Source of the DNA: Closterium sp. NIES-65
Taxonomy: Eukaryota; Streptophyta; Zygnematophyceae; Desmidiales; Closteriaceae
DNA: 64,000 nucleotides
NCBI GenBank assembly: GCA_948144175.1
Contig: CANXME010002426.1
Coordinates: 174,472 to 238,471 of the forward strand
Direction: 5' to 3'
The notes below the pieces were generated by a model. That model saw only the letters and a list, made by a program, of their open reading frames with translations. It was not told the DNA's origin and did no database searches. Within the stretch, counting starts at the first letter, position 1; every line of letters starts with the position of its first letter. Below, piece by piece: positions 33,747 to 44,792 of the stretch. The position numbers and the translations under genes are program-made.

Positions 33747-36700
33747 GCTGTCTGCCACTGAGAGGAGTACTCACCCGCGATCGCCTCAGCGTAAGAGCGC
33801 GGGTTCTTGATGTCTGGAGCATCCGGGTCTCCCTCGGGGGCAAGCAGCATGGACACGAGATGAGGCGCAGCGGCTGCAAGACACTCAAGGTCCTCTTGCC
33901 TGTCCTCAAGGACGTCCGGAAGACAGACAGACTCAGACTCAGCAACAAGACTAGCGGCGTAGTCTAGACGACAGGCAGCAGCAAAGTCAACAAGCTCAAC
34001 AACAAAGGCAGACGCAGCAGCAGACTCAAACGACGGGTCAGAGACAACTATGGCTAGCAGACGCGTGACAGTCGAGTGAGCAGCACGGGTGCGGTCAGAC
34101 TCAGGCTCAAGAATGGTAGGCAGAGAAGACGCAGGAGGGGACGGCAGGGGAACACGCTGCGGAGGAGAGGAAGGACGACGAACTACGACGTGAGTGCCGG
34201 GGACAGGCGGCTGACGAGAACGAGGAACACGACGACCAGAACTAAAAGAACAGACAGGCGAGACAGGACGCGACGCAGGCTCACGACGCTCAGCAAAACC
34301 CCCTGTCTACTCAGTGTAAGGAGGAGGAGCAGGCAGCGATGAGCAAGGCTATAACAGAAGACCAGTAGACGAAGGGAGACTAAGAACCTGGCGAAGCACA
34401 GAGTCAGACGGTGGCTGAGACGACGGAGACGGTGGAGCGAAGAACAGGCGCGGCTATGCAGTGCCACCAGCACCAGCAGCTCCAGCACCCCCAGTAGCTC
34501 CAGCACCCCCAGCAGCTCCAGCACCTCCAACAACTCCAGAACCCTCAGCGCCAGCTCCTCCAGGACCAGCTCCACCAGTAGCAGCACCCCCAGATTCAGC
34601 ACCTCCAGTCCTCGGGTCTCCAACCTCAGTGTCTCCAGCAGCCGCACCCTCAGACTCAGCAGCACCTCCAGCCCCAGCAGCTCCAGTACCTCTAGTATGA
34701 GCACCTCCGAGACCAGCACCACTCCCAGCTCCAGTGATGACAGCAGAAATACCTCCAGCGGCAGAGCCTCGAGCTCCAGAAGCGCGACCCTGACGGCGAC
34801 TGTACCAGTCGTGCAGTTGTTGTGAGGTGAGAGGCACACGCGGACGAAGGCGGTTACTCCCGGGAGACCGCGCAACAGCAGACTCAGAACCCCCAGCGCC
34901 AGCACCCACAGCAGCTCCAGAACCTCCAGCGCCAGCACCCGCAGCAGCTCCAGAACCTCCAGCGCCTGCACCCTCAGCAGCTCCAGAACCTCCAGCGCCA
35001 GCACCCGCAGCAGCTCCAGAACCTCCAGCTCCAGCACCCTCAGCAGCTCCAGAACCTCCAGCGCCAGTACCCTCAGAAGCTCCAGAACCTCCAGCTCTAG
35101 CACCCTCAGCAGCTCTAGACTCTGCACCCCCAGGCTCCGCACCTCCAGGCTCAGCACCCCCATGCTCCGCACCCCCAGGCTCAGCACCCCCAGAAGTGGC
35201 ACCTCGAGCAGGACCACCTTGAGCAGAACCTGAGTCACCAGTGACCTCAACCGGTGCAGTTAAAGGAGGAGGGTCTACCTGAGACACACCTAAAGGAGCA
35301 GGACCGGGAGTGGGGAGGGGGTCTACCCGGGGAGCACCTGGAGCGACGAAGAGCGGCGGGGGGGGGGGGGGAGAGGGGCAGTGCGGTTGGGGAAGAGATG
35401 GTAAAAGGGAACCGACTCGTCGAACGTGACGTCCTGAGAGGGGAAGACACGGCGCGAGGTGGGGTGGTAAAACTGCTAACCAGGCGCGTCAGGGACAAAG
35501 CCAAGGAAGACACACAGAACAGCACGGGCGGAGAGCTTGTCCGCGGTGGTATCGCGGACAAAGGCACGAGCACCCCAGACCCGAAACGCGACGCATTGCC
35601 AACCTTCCCCGTCCACAGCAGTGTGGGCGAGGTCTCCGGCAAGGAGACACGGGGCCAGAGGTTCAGCTGATGCGCGGCGTACCGGACCGCAAACGGCCAC
35701 AGAAAATGGGGGGCAGCCGCATGGATCATGGAGGTACGAGCGACCTCCATGACTAAGCCAATGGGTGACCAAGGCAGTGGTGCCAAAGGACCGTCTGGTG
35801 CGACAAGGCGCGACACGAGCAGGGGGGCGACAACTGACCTGACGCAGACGGAGACGCAGCTACCTGAGGGGACTCAGTAGTCAGTGTGTACAGGCCTGAC
35901 TCAGGCTGCCGAGTGAAAGTAGCCTGGTGACGACTCGCCTGAGCACACGTGTAGTGTGTCACACGCTCGTAGGCAGGGGTGAACTGGTGAACACCCACGT
36001 CTTGGAGCGCAAAACCCGCCACCAAGTTCGTAGAGAACGAGGGGAGGTAAAGACCCGACAGTGCGCCGGACGGGACAGCAGGACAAGGGAGGACAGTGGA
36101 GGAGGTCGCACGGACTGGACCCCCAGAGGGGTCTGCCAGGGAGACTGGAACTGGCCGACTGAGTGGCGTGAGGGTGGTGATGTCGCTAAAGAAGGAGCGA
36201 GAAGCACCAGAGTGAAGTGTGAAGGTGTAGAAGGCCTCAGCAGGCGCAGTACCAGAGAGAACAGACTCACCAGCACTTGGAGCAGCAGGCTCTATACCTG
36301 GGTCAGGCGGTACGCACAGGTAACATGCACGGTCAGCACTAGTAGGCAATGCATACATGGCAGTGAGAATAGCATCATAGTCAAGAGCAAATATATCTAC
36401 CCTCTGCCCAAGCAGCTCCACCCAGTCGGGGAGCTCAGCCTCGTCGCCAAACTCGGTACGCCAGGCGTGACTCAGATGGGCGAAGCAGCGGGACTATGTG
36501 TGACCAAGTGTCTCGCAAGCCTGACCAGTCCGATCACCTGTGCGAATGACGTACAGGCAACGAACGGTAATTAGAGACCCTCTACTCTGAGTGTACCACT
36601 CGTGAAGCTGCCGGGGCGTAAGTGTCTCACGTGTACGCCCCTGCTTCTGCAGCTGGCCACTGCCACACGCTCCCAACTGACCAGCTCCAGGGCGACAGCT

Positions 36701-36790
36701 ACGACGGCTACCACGACAACCCCAACTAGCGTACCCCTCACTAAGCTGTTGGGGCGTGAGAGACTTGCGCGGACGTCGCTGGAGCTGCAT
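33747..36790 (-). pseudogene. A5 gag tail, protease, partial integrase and linker
   Basis: Minus-strand order from the right: Gag linker repeats with LTPQQLSE and LTPRQLHEWY; the long-spaced Cys-His motif, with TAG at 36494-36496 where sister copies have Gln; protease with HSGAS instead of DSGAS near 36205; and a GAG-pre-integrase start. The frame then jumps near 35765 from GHP directly to LVMEVARTS, so the integrase catalytic core is deleted. The linker (34450-35260) is made of GAGGSGAAEGA-type repeats. Several frameshifts follow before the reverse transcriptase start at 33747-33960. Confidence 0.82.
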
Positions 36791-36990
36791 CTGGCCACCG
36801 CCAGTAGCAGCAGTAGCAGTAGTAGCAGCTGTAGCAGCAGTAATAGCAGTAGCAGCAGTAGTAGCTCGACCACCCCTACAACCCCAACTAACGTACCACT
36901 CACTAAGTTGCTGGGGGGTGAGGGACTCACGCGGACGTCGCTAGAGCTCCATCTGGCCACCGCCAGTAGCAGCAGTAGTAGTAGTAGTAG
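36590..36990 (-). repeat. Duplicated Gag linker with GTAGCAGCA microsatellite in A5
   Basis: A unit of about 160 bp (LTPQQLSE coding, then a trinucleotide tract of AGT/AGC) occurs at least twice (36735-36850 and 36895-37030). The Gag N-terminal domain seen in A2 and A6 is absent upstream of it. Confidence 0.75.
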
Positions 36991-37039
36991 CAGCAGTAGC
37001 AGCACTAACAGCAGTAGTAGTAGCAGCAGCGCGTGCAGG

Positions 37040-38260
37040 GCAGGCGCGGCAGGCAGGCAGGCCGGCAGGCAGGCACGCAGGCGGGCAGGCAGACAGGTAG
37101 GCAGACAGATGGCGCGGCAGCGCGCAAACAAGGCAGGTGCTCACTAGTGGCGGAAAGAGCAGGCGCTCGCCGGGCGAGCAGGGGTCCAGGGGTGGCGTCG
37201 CGGGTCCAGGGGCGGCTGCACGGAGTCCAGGGGCGGCTGCTGCAGGGGCCAGGGGCGGCTTCTCTGGGTCCAGGGGCGGCTGCTCGAGGGTCCAGGGGCG
37301 GCTGCTTCAGGGGCCAGGGGCGGCTGCTCGGGGTCCATGGGCGGCTGCTCCAGAGGCTACTGCTGCAGGGGCCAGGGGCGGCTGCTATGGGTCATGGGGC
37401 GGCGCTCGAGGGTCCAGGGGCGGCTGCTCTAGGGTCCAGGGGCGGCTGCTCTGGGTCCAGGGGCGGCTGCATGGAGTCCAGGGGCGGCTGCACCAGTGGC
37501 GGCTGCTTCAGGGGCCAGGGGCGAGTGCTGTGGATCCAGGGGCGGCTGCTCCAGGGGCAGCTGCACGGAGTCCAGGGGCGGCTGCTGCAGGGGCCAGGGG
37601 CGGCTGCTCTGGATCCAGGGGCGGCTGCTCGAGGGTCCAGGGGCGGCTGCACCAGGGGCGGCTGCTTCAAGGGCCAGGGGCGGCTGCTCTGGGTCCTGGG
37701 GCGGCGCTCGAGGGTCCAGGGGCGGCTGCTCTAGGGTCCAGGGGCGGCTGCTCTGGGTCCAGGGGCGGCTGCATGGAGTCCAGGGGCGGCTGCACCAGTG
37801 GCGGCTGCTTCAGGGGCCTGGGGCGGCTGCTCTGGGTCCAGGGGCGGCTGCTCCAGGGGCGGCTGCTTCAGGGGCCAGGGGCGGCTGCTCGGGGTCCAGG
37901 GGCAGCTGCTCCAGGGGCGGCTGCTGAAGTGGACGTGGGCGGCAGCGGGCTGCGCGCGGGGACGGGCTGCGCGCGGCTGCGGGCTGCGCGTGGCGGCTGG
38001 CTGCGCGCGGCGACGGACTGCGCGCGGCGAAGAGCTGCGCGCGGATGCGGGCTGCGCGCGGCGACGAGTTGCGCGCGGTTGCGGACTGCGCGCGGCGACG
38101 GGCTGCGCGCGGCTGCAGGCTGCGCGTGGCGACAGGCTGCGCGCGGCAGCAGGCTGCGCGCGACTGCAGCAAGCGCGCGCGCGGCTAAGGCAGCGGGGCA
38201 CGCTAAAAAAAATATATGCACGCTTGCGTGCAGCCGAGGCGCGCGCGGGCAGCAGGTAAG
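37040..38260 (-). repeat. GC-rich minisatellite leader of A5
   Basis: Three fields make up the leader: GGCAGGCAGGCA (37040-37110); units built on GGTCCAGGGGCGGCTGCT (37190-37930); and units built on GGGCTGCGCGCGGCGAC (37940-38190). No conserved coding is seen. Long open frames here are composition effects. Confidence 0.85.
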
Positions 38261-38352
38261 GCAGGCAGATAGGCACAGCTGTAGGTGAGGTAATTCAGTA
38301 GTAGGTGGGCCCGAATTTCTTAGATCCTAAGGACTTACTGCTCTATATGCCA

Positions 38353-38486
38353 TGTTAGAGACTAAGGCATGAAATGGTGTGATTAGGTCAAGAGTTGGGT
38401 ACAAAACTAGAGTGTCGATAATATTTCTATACCCCCTTAGGCTAGCCCCAATATGGCCTAGATAGCTTTATGCATATGTTTTGACA
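38353..38486 (-). repeat. A5 5' LTR
   Basis: 134 bp, partner of 24033-24166. It is followed on the right by the target copy CACTG (38487-38491) and then by FAS1 sequence. Confidence 0.9.
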
Positions 38487-38491
38487 CACTG

Positions 38492-38909
38492 CCTTCGCCA
38501 CGGTTTCGGCGAGGAAAGACATGAAGAACCCCAGGCATGCGATTCATATCATTGGTTATCACTTCTTCATAGACAAACACAGCTTCGCGGAGCTGCTCTA
38601 AGACAAAAGCAGAATCCAAGAAAAATGCCATAATGTTTACACTGCTTATTTTGAAGTATTGGGCATCAATTGCTCACAACGTGCTTCCTTCTTGTCGCCC
38701 TGCCATTTGTAGTTTTTTTTTTTCCAGTTCTCCACACCAACTATCGCCAAAAGGTTCAGAACCTTCAAGCCAAACATGGACAGGTCCGCCCGGGCCCTAA
38801 AATGGGAGCCAAGTATGTCGGGAAAATTTTCAGGAAAGACCTCCATGTTGGCCCCCTTGATGTTGTTCATGGGGTGGATACAGTAATTAGGCCCTCATAC
38901 TTTGTATAG
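38492..38909 (+). pseudogene. FAS1-domain paralogue, 3' piece after A5
   Basis: Joined after 24032, the frame encodes AFATVSARKDMKNPRHAIHI and IGYHFFIDKHSFAELL. It aligns with the intact copy (DSAKKDMADKKKAAQIIGYH) and then hits TAA near 38598. After an intron with a T-rich tract and acceptor at 38726-38727, a second exon (38728-38909) encodes the H2-like end GAKYVGKIFRKDLHVGPLDV and VHGVDTVIRP. Besides the A5 insertion, the early stop and the missing 5' exon mark it as dead. Confidence 0.8.
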
Positions 38910-39937
38910 AAATGTGGTGGAATGTAGTAGCTGTTCTTTTTTTATGCTCCAAAAAGAAATGCATGCATGTACAGTCGGACTATTGAGAATGAACTGTTTG
39001 TATTGCACAAATTTTTAGTGAACACGAGAGGAAGTTCGTCACAATGGAGCTCGCGACAAGAGTGTATTCTCACATTGCACCTAGGTGCGAACTCGACCCA
39101 CTGGAAAATGCTGGCGGCAAGGACCGAGATCGCCGTTGTACAAAATGGCTTCAGCTGTCGCGGGTGTTGATGTTTACGAGCAAGTCGAACGGGCAAAGAT
39201 CGCAAGAGAATCTAAGTGACACTAGAATACGCCCTAAATGTGCTGGTGCAGGAATGCGCCATCTGACGAGAATACAGTTCCCATCTGAACGGCTCGAAGG
39301 CGTTGGTGGAGGAATACCTGCGACTCGTCGATTTCGTTAGTCTACAACAAGCATTCGCAACGTTCGTGCACTCCCTACCCAAATCAGTTCGCCGAGCCAA
39401 GTTCACCGCTCGAGACAATTTCGCGCACAAATCGTCAGAGGTTCTGCCGCCACAACACGTTACCGTCCCTTCCATTCTCACCTCCTTCCTTTCCCCCTTC
39501 CTCCACCAGGGTTCTCCAGCCGTCAGGGGGGTCTCCCGCAACTTTCGCCCAGCCCCTCCCCTCACCCTCCCTTCCTCGGGAATGTCCTGGACGTCTTTTA
39601 CGGTCTGGTTTTTATGTCCTGGTCTGATGCTTCGGTTCTGTGACCTGGGTGCACACTAGGACATGAGACACTCCAGCTTTTGGATCTGCCAAATCTCCCG
39701 TTTCTGACCGTTTCGGAACCATTCTCAAGGGTGTTTCTTTCTGCTTGCCTCCCCACATTCAGCCTGCCCTTCTTGATTTTGGAAGGCTCCAAGAACGGCA
39801 GTGGGGCATCCCGCTCAGGTGTCGTCGCGGAGCTATTAGTTATTGTACGCAAGCTTGAAGCTTTAGGGCTCGTCCTATTCAGCGCGTAACAAATCTGGAC
39901 CTATCTTCGAGTACTGGACTGGCGCTACCATTCATCA
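38910..39937. other. Region between the two FAS1 copies
   Basis: No confident gene is seen. Two short coding-looking stretches on the plus strand exist: MASAVAGVDVYEQVERAKIA near 39144 ending at a stop, and VEEYLRLVDFVSLQQAF near 39305-39460. They may be exon relics of an unrecognised gene or promoter sequence of the FAS1 gene. No LTR, primer site or tandem repeat is apparent. Confidence 0.5.
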
Positions 39938-41031
39938 ATGGCCGGTCAACAAGTGGCTGTGCTTGTTCTCGCCTTAGCGGCATCAGTTGTAATCACATGC
40001 GAAGCGGCGAAATACAACGGTCAGCAGCAGCTCGCCGCGATTCGCGGTGCACTCAAATCCAAGAACTGCAAAACATTTGATGGCTACCTTGAATCGACCG
40101 GCTTCGTTAAGAACCTTCTACCAGTTCTTAATGACTGGAACGTGACGGTTCTCGCGCCGCTCGATAGCGCCTGGAGAACAGATTCCGCGAAAAAAGACAT
40201 GGCGGACAAGAAGAAGGCGGCGCAGATCATTGGTTACCACTTTATCGTGGGCCGTAGAGCGTTCAAGGAGATGCTGGGTTATAAGACCGGCACTGAGGTA
40301 TGTGCTAGCTGATACGCTTAAAAATACAGAAAACGACAAATAATAACGGTGAATTCGTTAGTCCAGTACAACATACGCTTTAGGATCACAGTCCCACGTC
40401 GTCATTTGTGTGTATGTATCATTTAGCTAGGTTAAGAAATCACGTCGCAATGTGCCGTCGGCTGTTTCCCTAAAGTTGGCCGATTTGCACACGCGTTGAC
40501 GTGAAAAAATCAGCCGTAGCAAGTCTGCTGTTTCGTCCGTTTTTTCTACAAACTGAGCTTTCGCTGTAAATGCACTCCGTACTGCTCAATATGCACACCG
40601 CCACGGATCCGTTTATGGAACCCTTATGATTTAAGTTAACACTACCTGTAATTTCTGAGTATCTCAACCGCTTGTGTTACTCTCTCGTATGCTGTGTCAT
40701 TTCCTCCGGGCTCTCTCACATGGTTCTTGTGGATCAACATTGCCATGAAAGATGGAGTACCAGGCTTCTTATTATAATTACCAATAAACGCCTTCACCTT
40801 TCGCTTCTTAACCTCTCGTCAACCCCCTGCCCGTTACAGATGGTGACTCTAAACTATCAAATGAAGATACTGAATGTACGTGCGCCTTTAGGAGTGGTGC
40901 GTTTGGGGGCGTCCGTTGGAGCTAAGTACACGGGGAAGATTGTGAGGAAAAACCTCTTTGCTGGGAAGATCAATGTAGTGCATGGCGTGGACACGGTGAT
41001 TCGCCCTCCATCGTACCAGGGAGTCAAGTGA
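39938..41031 (+). CDS. Secreted FAS1 (fasciclin-like) domain protein, two exons
   Basis: Exon 1 is 39938-40297 and exon 2 is 40840-41031 (stop TGA), joined by a 542-bp phase-0 intron with GTATGT donor and TTACAG acceptor. The product is about 183 aa. It has a signal peptide (MAGQQVAVLVLALAASVVIT, then CEAAK), and one FAS1 domain with an H1-like motif VTVLAPLDSAW at about residues 67-77, a central IIGYHF, and an H2-like end NVVHGVDTVIRPPSY. FAS1 domains act in cell adhesion and wall-matrix contacts outside the cell. The single compact domain and lack of a C-terminal anchor suggest a soluble secreted protein. A broken paralogue lies just upstream, so this was a tandem pair. No other exon is needed to close the frame. 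Confidence 0.8.
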
Positions 41032-42550
41032 GGAGAGTAGTCTATTTTTGTTATAGCAGGTGGTCACCTTGGTACTCTCTCTAGACATGCATCTCATCAG
41101 GAGTCTTCCTCTCTGTTTTCACAGAATAGAGGTGTGCTGGAAGTGGGGTATTGCAATGTAGGTTCTAGTTTGGCTGTTTCTATGTATACAGGGGCAATGG
41201 CATGTGCAGTGAAGCGTCTCAAGACGCACTTCAAATTAAATGCACTTCAAATTGAATACCGCGAAACAGGCCCAGCAAAATAATACCACTTGAATCTCAA
41301 TGGGCCCCGAAGCACGCCAAGGAAAAGGAAAATATAGATGAATGGACTCCCGGAGACACTGACCGCATCAGTGACAAGTAGTCACTGAGAAAAGGCGGTA
41401 ACAATAAATACCGTAGTGGTCGCTGTACGTGCTGCAACAATAGGCAACTTTCTTCCAGATATACAGGATGCTTGTTGTGTGGTGGCGAAAAAAGTGATAA
41501 GCATGACATGACGTCCTTTTAGCCTGTTCGTGGCTGCTGCTTTATGGCATTGCAAATGTTTTGAAGCACCAGCCATGCTGCGTCCATGGGTCACCCCATA
41601 CCCATTCCAATGCACATTCTCTGTGTATGTGCAACCCATCCCATTAAACTGTTTATGACTGCCGCTTGATGGCATTGCGAATGTTATCAAGCACTAACCA
41701 TGCTGCCTCCCCTCCCACCGTTTCCTCCACCTTCTCGTTCTCCTTCCAAATCTGCGAGACCACAGGATGAAACAGCGTGAGTTGCAGATCATGGCAAGTT
41801 CAATGCAGGGCAGCAAGGCCAGGGAAGACGAGTGTGTCGGTATTAGCATGGTGATGTGCACATCACCTTACTCAAATGCCTCTCCTCATTCTGCGTACAG
41901 ACGTGGCCAGCAGTTAAGGCAGATAGGGCAGTGTGCAGTCAAGTGTGATGACTGTGCTGATAATGTGACATGTATGTGTGAGGTATGTTTAATGATCCTG
42001 CGTATGTATGTTTGTATAGTGTCGTATGTCTGCTTGTCTAGGTGGTTGTGTGTGTGGCTGGACGGCTGTAAAACATTCCAGAGATGTGTGTGTATTTTTC
42101 TAGCGCGTGTGGTGCAAACGTGCATGCCTGATGAGTGTGCTCCGAACCATCGCGTGCGTGTATTAGCAAGCGCAGGAATGCAAAGAAACACAACAGATAA
42201 CGAGGAGTGTGGTGTACCTGAATCGTTGGCATTTTCTGTTGCCACACCAGGAATCACCAACGCGAGAGTCGCAACAGCAAGAGCCGCAAGAGCAAGAGCC
42301 GCAACGCCATCATGCACGAGACAGAGGAGATGGGAGAATGGAATGAAAGGAAGGGGAATAATGATAGGACTGTATACATTTGAGATAGTGGTTGCGATGC
42401 AAAGTGGCACAGCAGCGGGAGAAACATCTCAACCACTATCCCTAGCAGCACAGAAGCAGCAAGTCCTTTGGTGGCAAGATAGAGAAGCTGCACATGTTCT
42501 ATGCCACACACACACATCCACACTACTTATTCCAGCACACAAAGAGCAAC
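41032..42550. other. Intergenic or 3' region between FAS1 and thioredoxin-like genes
   Basis: No gene can be supported. A plus-strand frame of 326 codons (41767-42747) exists but is Cys-rich and low in complexity. It runs through the duplicated thioredoxin exons on the other strand and is probably chance. The last exons expected for the minus-strand thioredoxin gene (the MPT cis-proline region onward) should lie here but are not recognisable. Confidence 0.55.
41524..41707. repeat. Two diverged copies of a roughly 60-bp unit
   Basis: The unit around GGCATTGCAAATGTT...AAGCACCAGCCATGCTGC occurs at 41530-41582 and again, diverged, at 41655-41707. Its function is unknown. Confidence 0.65.
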
Positions 42551-42560
42551 AAGCGCCCAC

Positions 42561-43077
42561 CGTCACTCTCCCCCTCTGCCCCATCTCCACCAGACCTTTT
42601 GTTCACACCCACCACGAAGAAGCAGACAGGTTGTTGCAATGCGACGTGGCAGCGACAGCAAGCAAGGGAACTCAACCCACCAGCACTCACCGTGACCCCC
42701 CCTCTCTGCAGAATCTTTCATTGGCACTTTGTTCACACCCACCATAACCCACCAGCCCGGTTTTGATACCTCACACACTCATGCAACAGTACATTGACTT
42801 TTTGAGTCGACTCAGAAGTTACAGCAGTTGGCACAACACATGACAAGGAACAACAACACAAGCACTCACCGTGACTCCCCCCCTCTGCACTATCTTCATG
42901 GGAGCCTTGTTCACATCCAAAGACCAAAAGACCAAAAGACAGCAACCAAAAGACAAATAGGTTGTTGCAAGGGGACAGCAACCAAAAGACTTCACCCCAC
43001 CCACACTCACCGTGACTCCCCCCCTCTGCACCATCTTCATGGGAACCTTGTTCACATCCACCACAAAAAATCGCACC
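42561..43077 (-). repeat. Tandem array of thioredoxin exon 3 copies
   Basis: The exon 3 segment occurs four times. The intact copy is 43011-43077. Copy 2 is 42870-42919 (DVNKAPMKIVQRGGVT, donor kept). Copy 3 is 42691-42746 (VNKVPMKDSAERG, donor kept). Copy 4 is 42561-42625, strongly diverged. Spacing is about 130-175 bp. Only the 43011-43077 copy has the full start VRFFVV with a usable acceptor; copy 2 lacks the coding start before DVNK. Confidence 0.8.
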
Positions 43078-44792
43078 CTACTGCCGCCCCTCGTAGCGAC
43101 AGTTGACCAGCCATTGACCAGCCGTTGACCAGCGTTGACCAGCCGTTGACCAGCAGTGAACGCACACAGCAATGCAGCCACCAGCCAACGGAATCACGGC
43201 ACGTTACGGCACGAGATGCAGAGACGCAGGGCACAGAGCACAGCACACAGCCAGGCGCGAAGGGCAGAGAGAAAGAGAAGAGGGGACGTGGCGTTAGTTT
43301 AAGGGTAGATTGGGAGAGAGAAGAGAGCAAGAAGAGTGACTTAGTTCAAAAAGGGAGATGTGTAACAGCGAGAGATGTGTAACAGTGAGAGATGTGTAAC
43401 AGCAAGAGATGCGTAACAGCGAGAGATGTGTAACAGCGAGAGATGCGTAACAGCGAGAGATGCGTAACAGCGAGAGATGCGTAACAGCGAGAGATGCGTA
43501 ACAGCGAGAGATGCGTAACAGCGAGAGATGCGTAACAGCGAGAGATGCGTAACAGCGAGAAGTGTAACAGCGAGAGATGCAGTGTACATGGGGCGGGTGG
43601 AGGGTGGGGGCGAAGGAGCGAGATGTAAAGAGGGGATTAGGGGACGTGGCAGGGGCAAGAAGAGGGAAGAGAAATGGAGAGGGAGGTATGAAAAAGGAAA
43701 GAGTTCGGGTGAGAAATTGCACGAGGGCGGAACATAATGGCATGACAACAAGGGCGGAACAGCAAAGGCGGAACGAAAAGGGCAGAACCGAAAGGGCGGA
43801 ACTGAAAGGGCGGTCGGGGTCACTGACTTGGGGTACTCGGGTACGAGCTTCTCGATCTTGGGCTTTAAGTAGATGCACTTGCGGCACCACTGCGCCATCC
43901 TGGTAGGAGAAGGCGCGGCGCATTGGTTAGGAAACTTAGTAAGGACATAAATGCGGCGAATGTACGAGAGGACGTTTAGTACGAATTGAATTCGTAATGC
44001 GTACAAGAGACTTTTCGAGCAAAGGTAACACCGGAACAGGAGTAGCAGGAAGGGTAGTTCAGATTCACAGATTGATCGTAGCAGCAGCAGATACGCAAGC
44101 GTGATAACAGGTAAATGATGGCTTGTGAGCAAAAATACGATGGCACCCGATGGTTACACAAGCGTAACAATTGATAAGCACGAGGATGTCATGCCACCAT
44201 CGACGGCGTGCTTGGGGAATCGCGTAGCAATAGAATGAAGAGAAGAGGATACAAGCGACCAACGTGGGTTGCATGAGCTTACCAATCAATGAGAACGAGG
44301 TCACCGCAATCCGCGACATCCTTGAGCAACCAATTCAGCTCCTGCTCGCTCGCTCAAAGCTTATGAATGGAAAAAGTGTTTACATGAGTGTGGTGGTTGC
44401 ATGAGAGTGATGGTTTATTTAGCTTACCAGTCGATAAGAACGAGGTCGCCGCAATCCGCGGCGTCCTTGAGGACCCAATCCAGCTCCTGCTCGCTCGTGA
44501 TTTCATGAAACGAATTCGGCAATCGTGGCGTGCCGTCCGCCGCACTTTCCGCGTACGCCGCCATGACGCGCGGAGGAGCCGCGATGTCCGCGCGGCGGGA
44601 GTGACTGTAACGGGAGGTTGACTGCGGCGGGAGCGACGGCGCGAGCGGGCGAGTCTGGGCGGCGGTGACTGCGAGCTGGGACGATTGGCAGCGCGCGCCG
44701 TTACTCGAGCCTTGCCTCGGGCGGAAGCAGTCGGAAGGAATGGCGGGAAGCGATTGGGCCGACAGTGCGAAATGCGACGCGAGGGACGACAT
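42561..44792 (-). CDS. WCRKC-type thioredoxin-like protein, plastid-targeted (3' end not found)
   Basis: Minus-strand exons: exon 1 at 44792-44428 (ATG, about 121 codons), donor GTAAGC; exon 2 at 43899-43828, donor GTCAGT; exon 3 at 43077-43011, donor GTGAGT. Exon 1 starts with a Ser/Ala/Arg-rich, transit-peptide-like stretch of about 75 residues, then SFHEITSEQELDWVLKDAAD and a beta strand ending LVLIDW. Exon 2 completes it with MAQWCRKCIYLKPKIEKL. Exon 3 gives VRFFVVDVNKVPMKMVQRGG. This is the fold order of chloroplast WCRKC thioredoxins (thioredoxin-like 3 group), redox proteins with an active site WCRKC instead of WCGPC. The remaining third (cis-Pro MPT strand, last helix) was not found, so the gene may be truncated. 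Phases across all three exons agree. Confidence 0.75.
43350..43585 (-). repeat. 17-bp minisatellite in thioredoxin intron 2
   Basis: About thirteen copies of a unit close to GTAACAGCGAGAGATGC lie between exons 2 and 3. The array causes long spurious open frames with repeated HLSLLRISRCYAS-like peptides on the minus strand. Confidence 0.9.
44283..44352 (-). pseudogene. Duplicate of the end of thioredoxin exon 1
   Basis: The minus strand encodes ELNWLLKDVADCGDLVLIDW followed by a kept GTAAGC donor. This parallels ELDWVLKDAADCGDLVLIDW at the end of exon 1 (44428-44490). Flanking intron bases (GGTTGCATGA) are also repeated, so a block of about 150 bp was duplicated. I see no clear acceptor in front, so its use as an alternative exon is doubtful. 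Confidence 0.75.

Larger units (their letters stand above)
24033..38486 (-). mobile_element. A5: Copia element inserted in the FAS1 paralogue
   Basis: LTRs of 134 bp lie at 24033-24166 and 38353-38486 (TGTCAAAACATATGCATAAA...CTCTAACA on the minus strand). The target duplication CACTG lies at 24028-24032 and 38487-38491. The 14.4-kb span includes A6 and N3; A5 itself is about 6.6 kb. The primer site beside the right LTR is degenerate (TGGCATATAGAGC). It is decayed: the Gag N-terminus is missing and the integrase core is deleted. Confidence 0.92.

Noticed and set aside
37033-38288. 233- and 383-codon frames in the A5 leader
   Set aside because: Translations of minisatellites (Gly/Ala/Arg repeats), present on both strands.
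41767-42747. 326-codon open frame as a host gene
   Set aside because: Cys-rich, low-complexity, no recognisable family. It overlaps the duplicated thioredoxin exons on the other strand.
43350-43585. CRISPR-like array
   Set aside because: Head-to-tail 17-bp repeats without spacers in a eukaryotic intron.
43294-44132. Minus-strand frames with repeated HLSLLRISRCY peptides
   Set aside because: They come from the 17-bp minisatellite in the thioredoxin intron. Only the WCRKC exon portion (43828-43899) is real.
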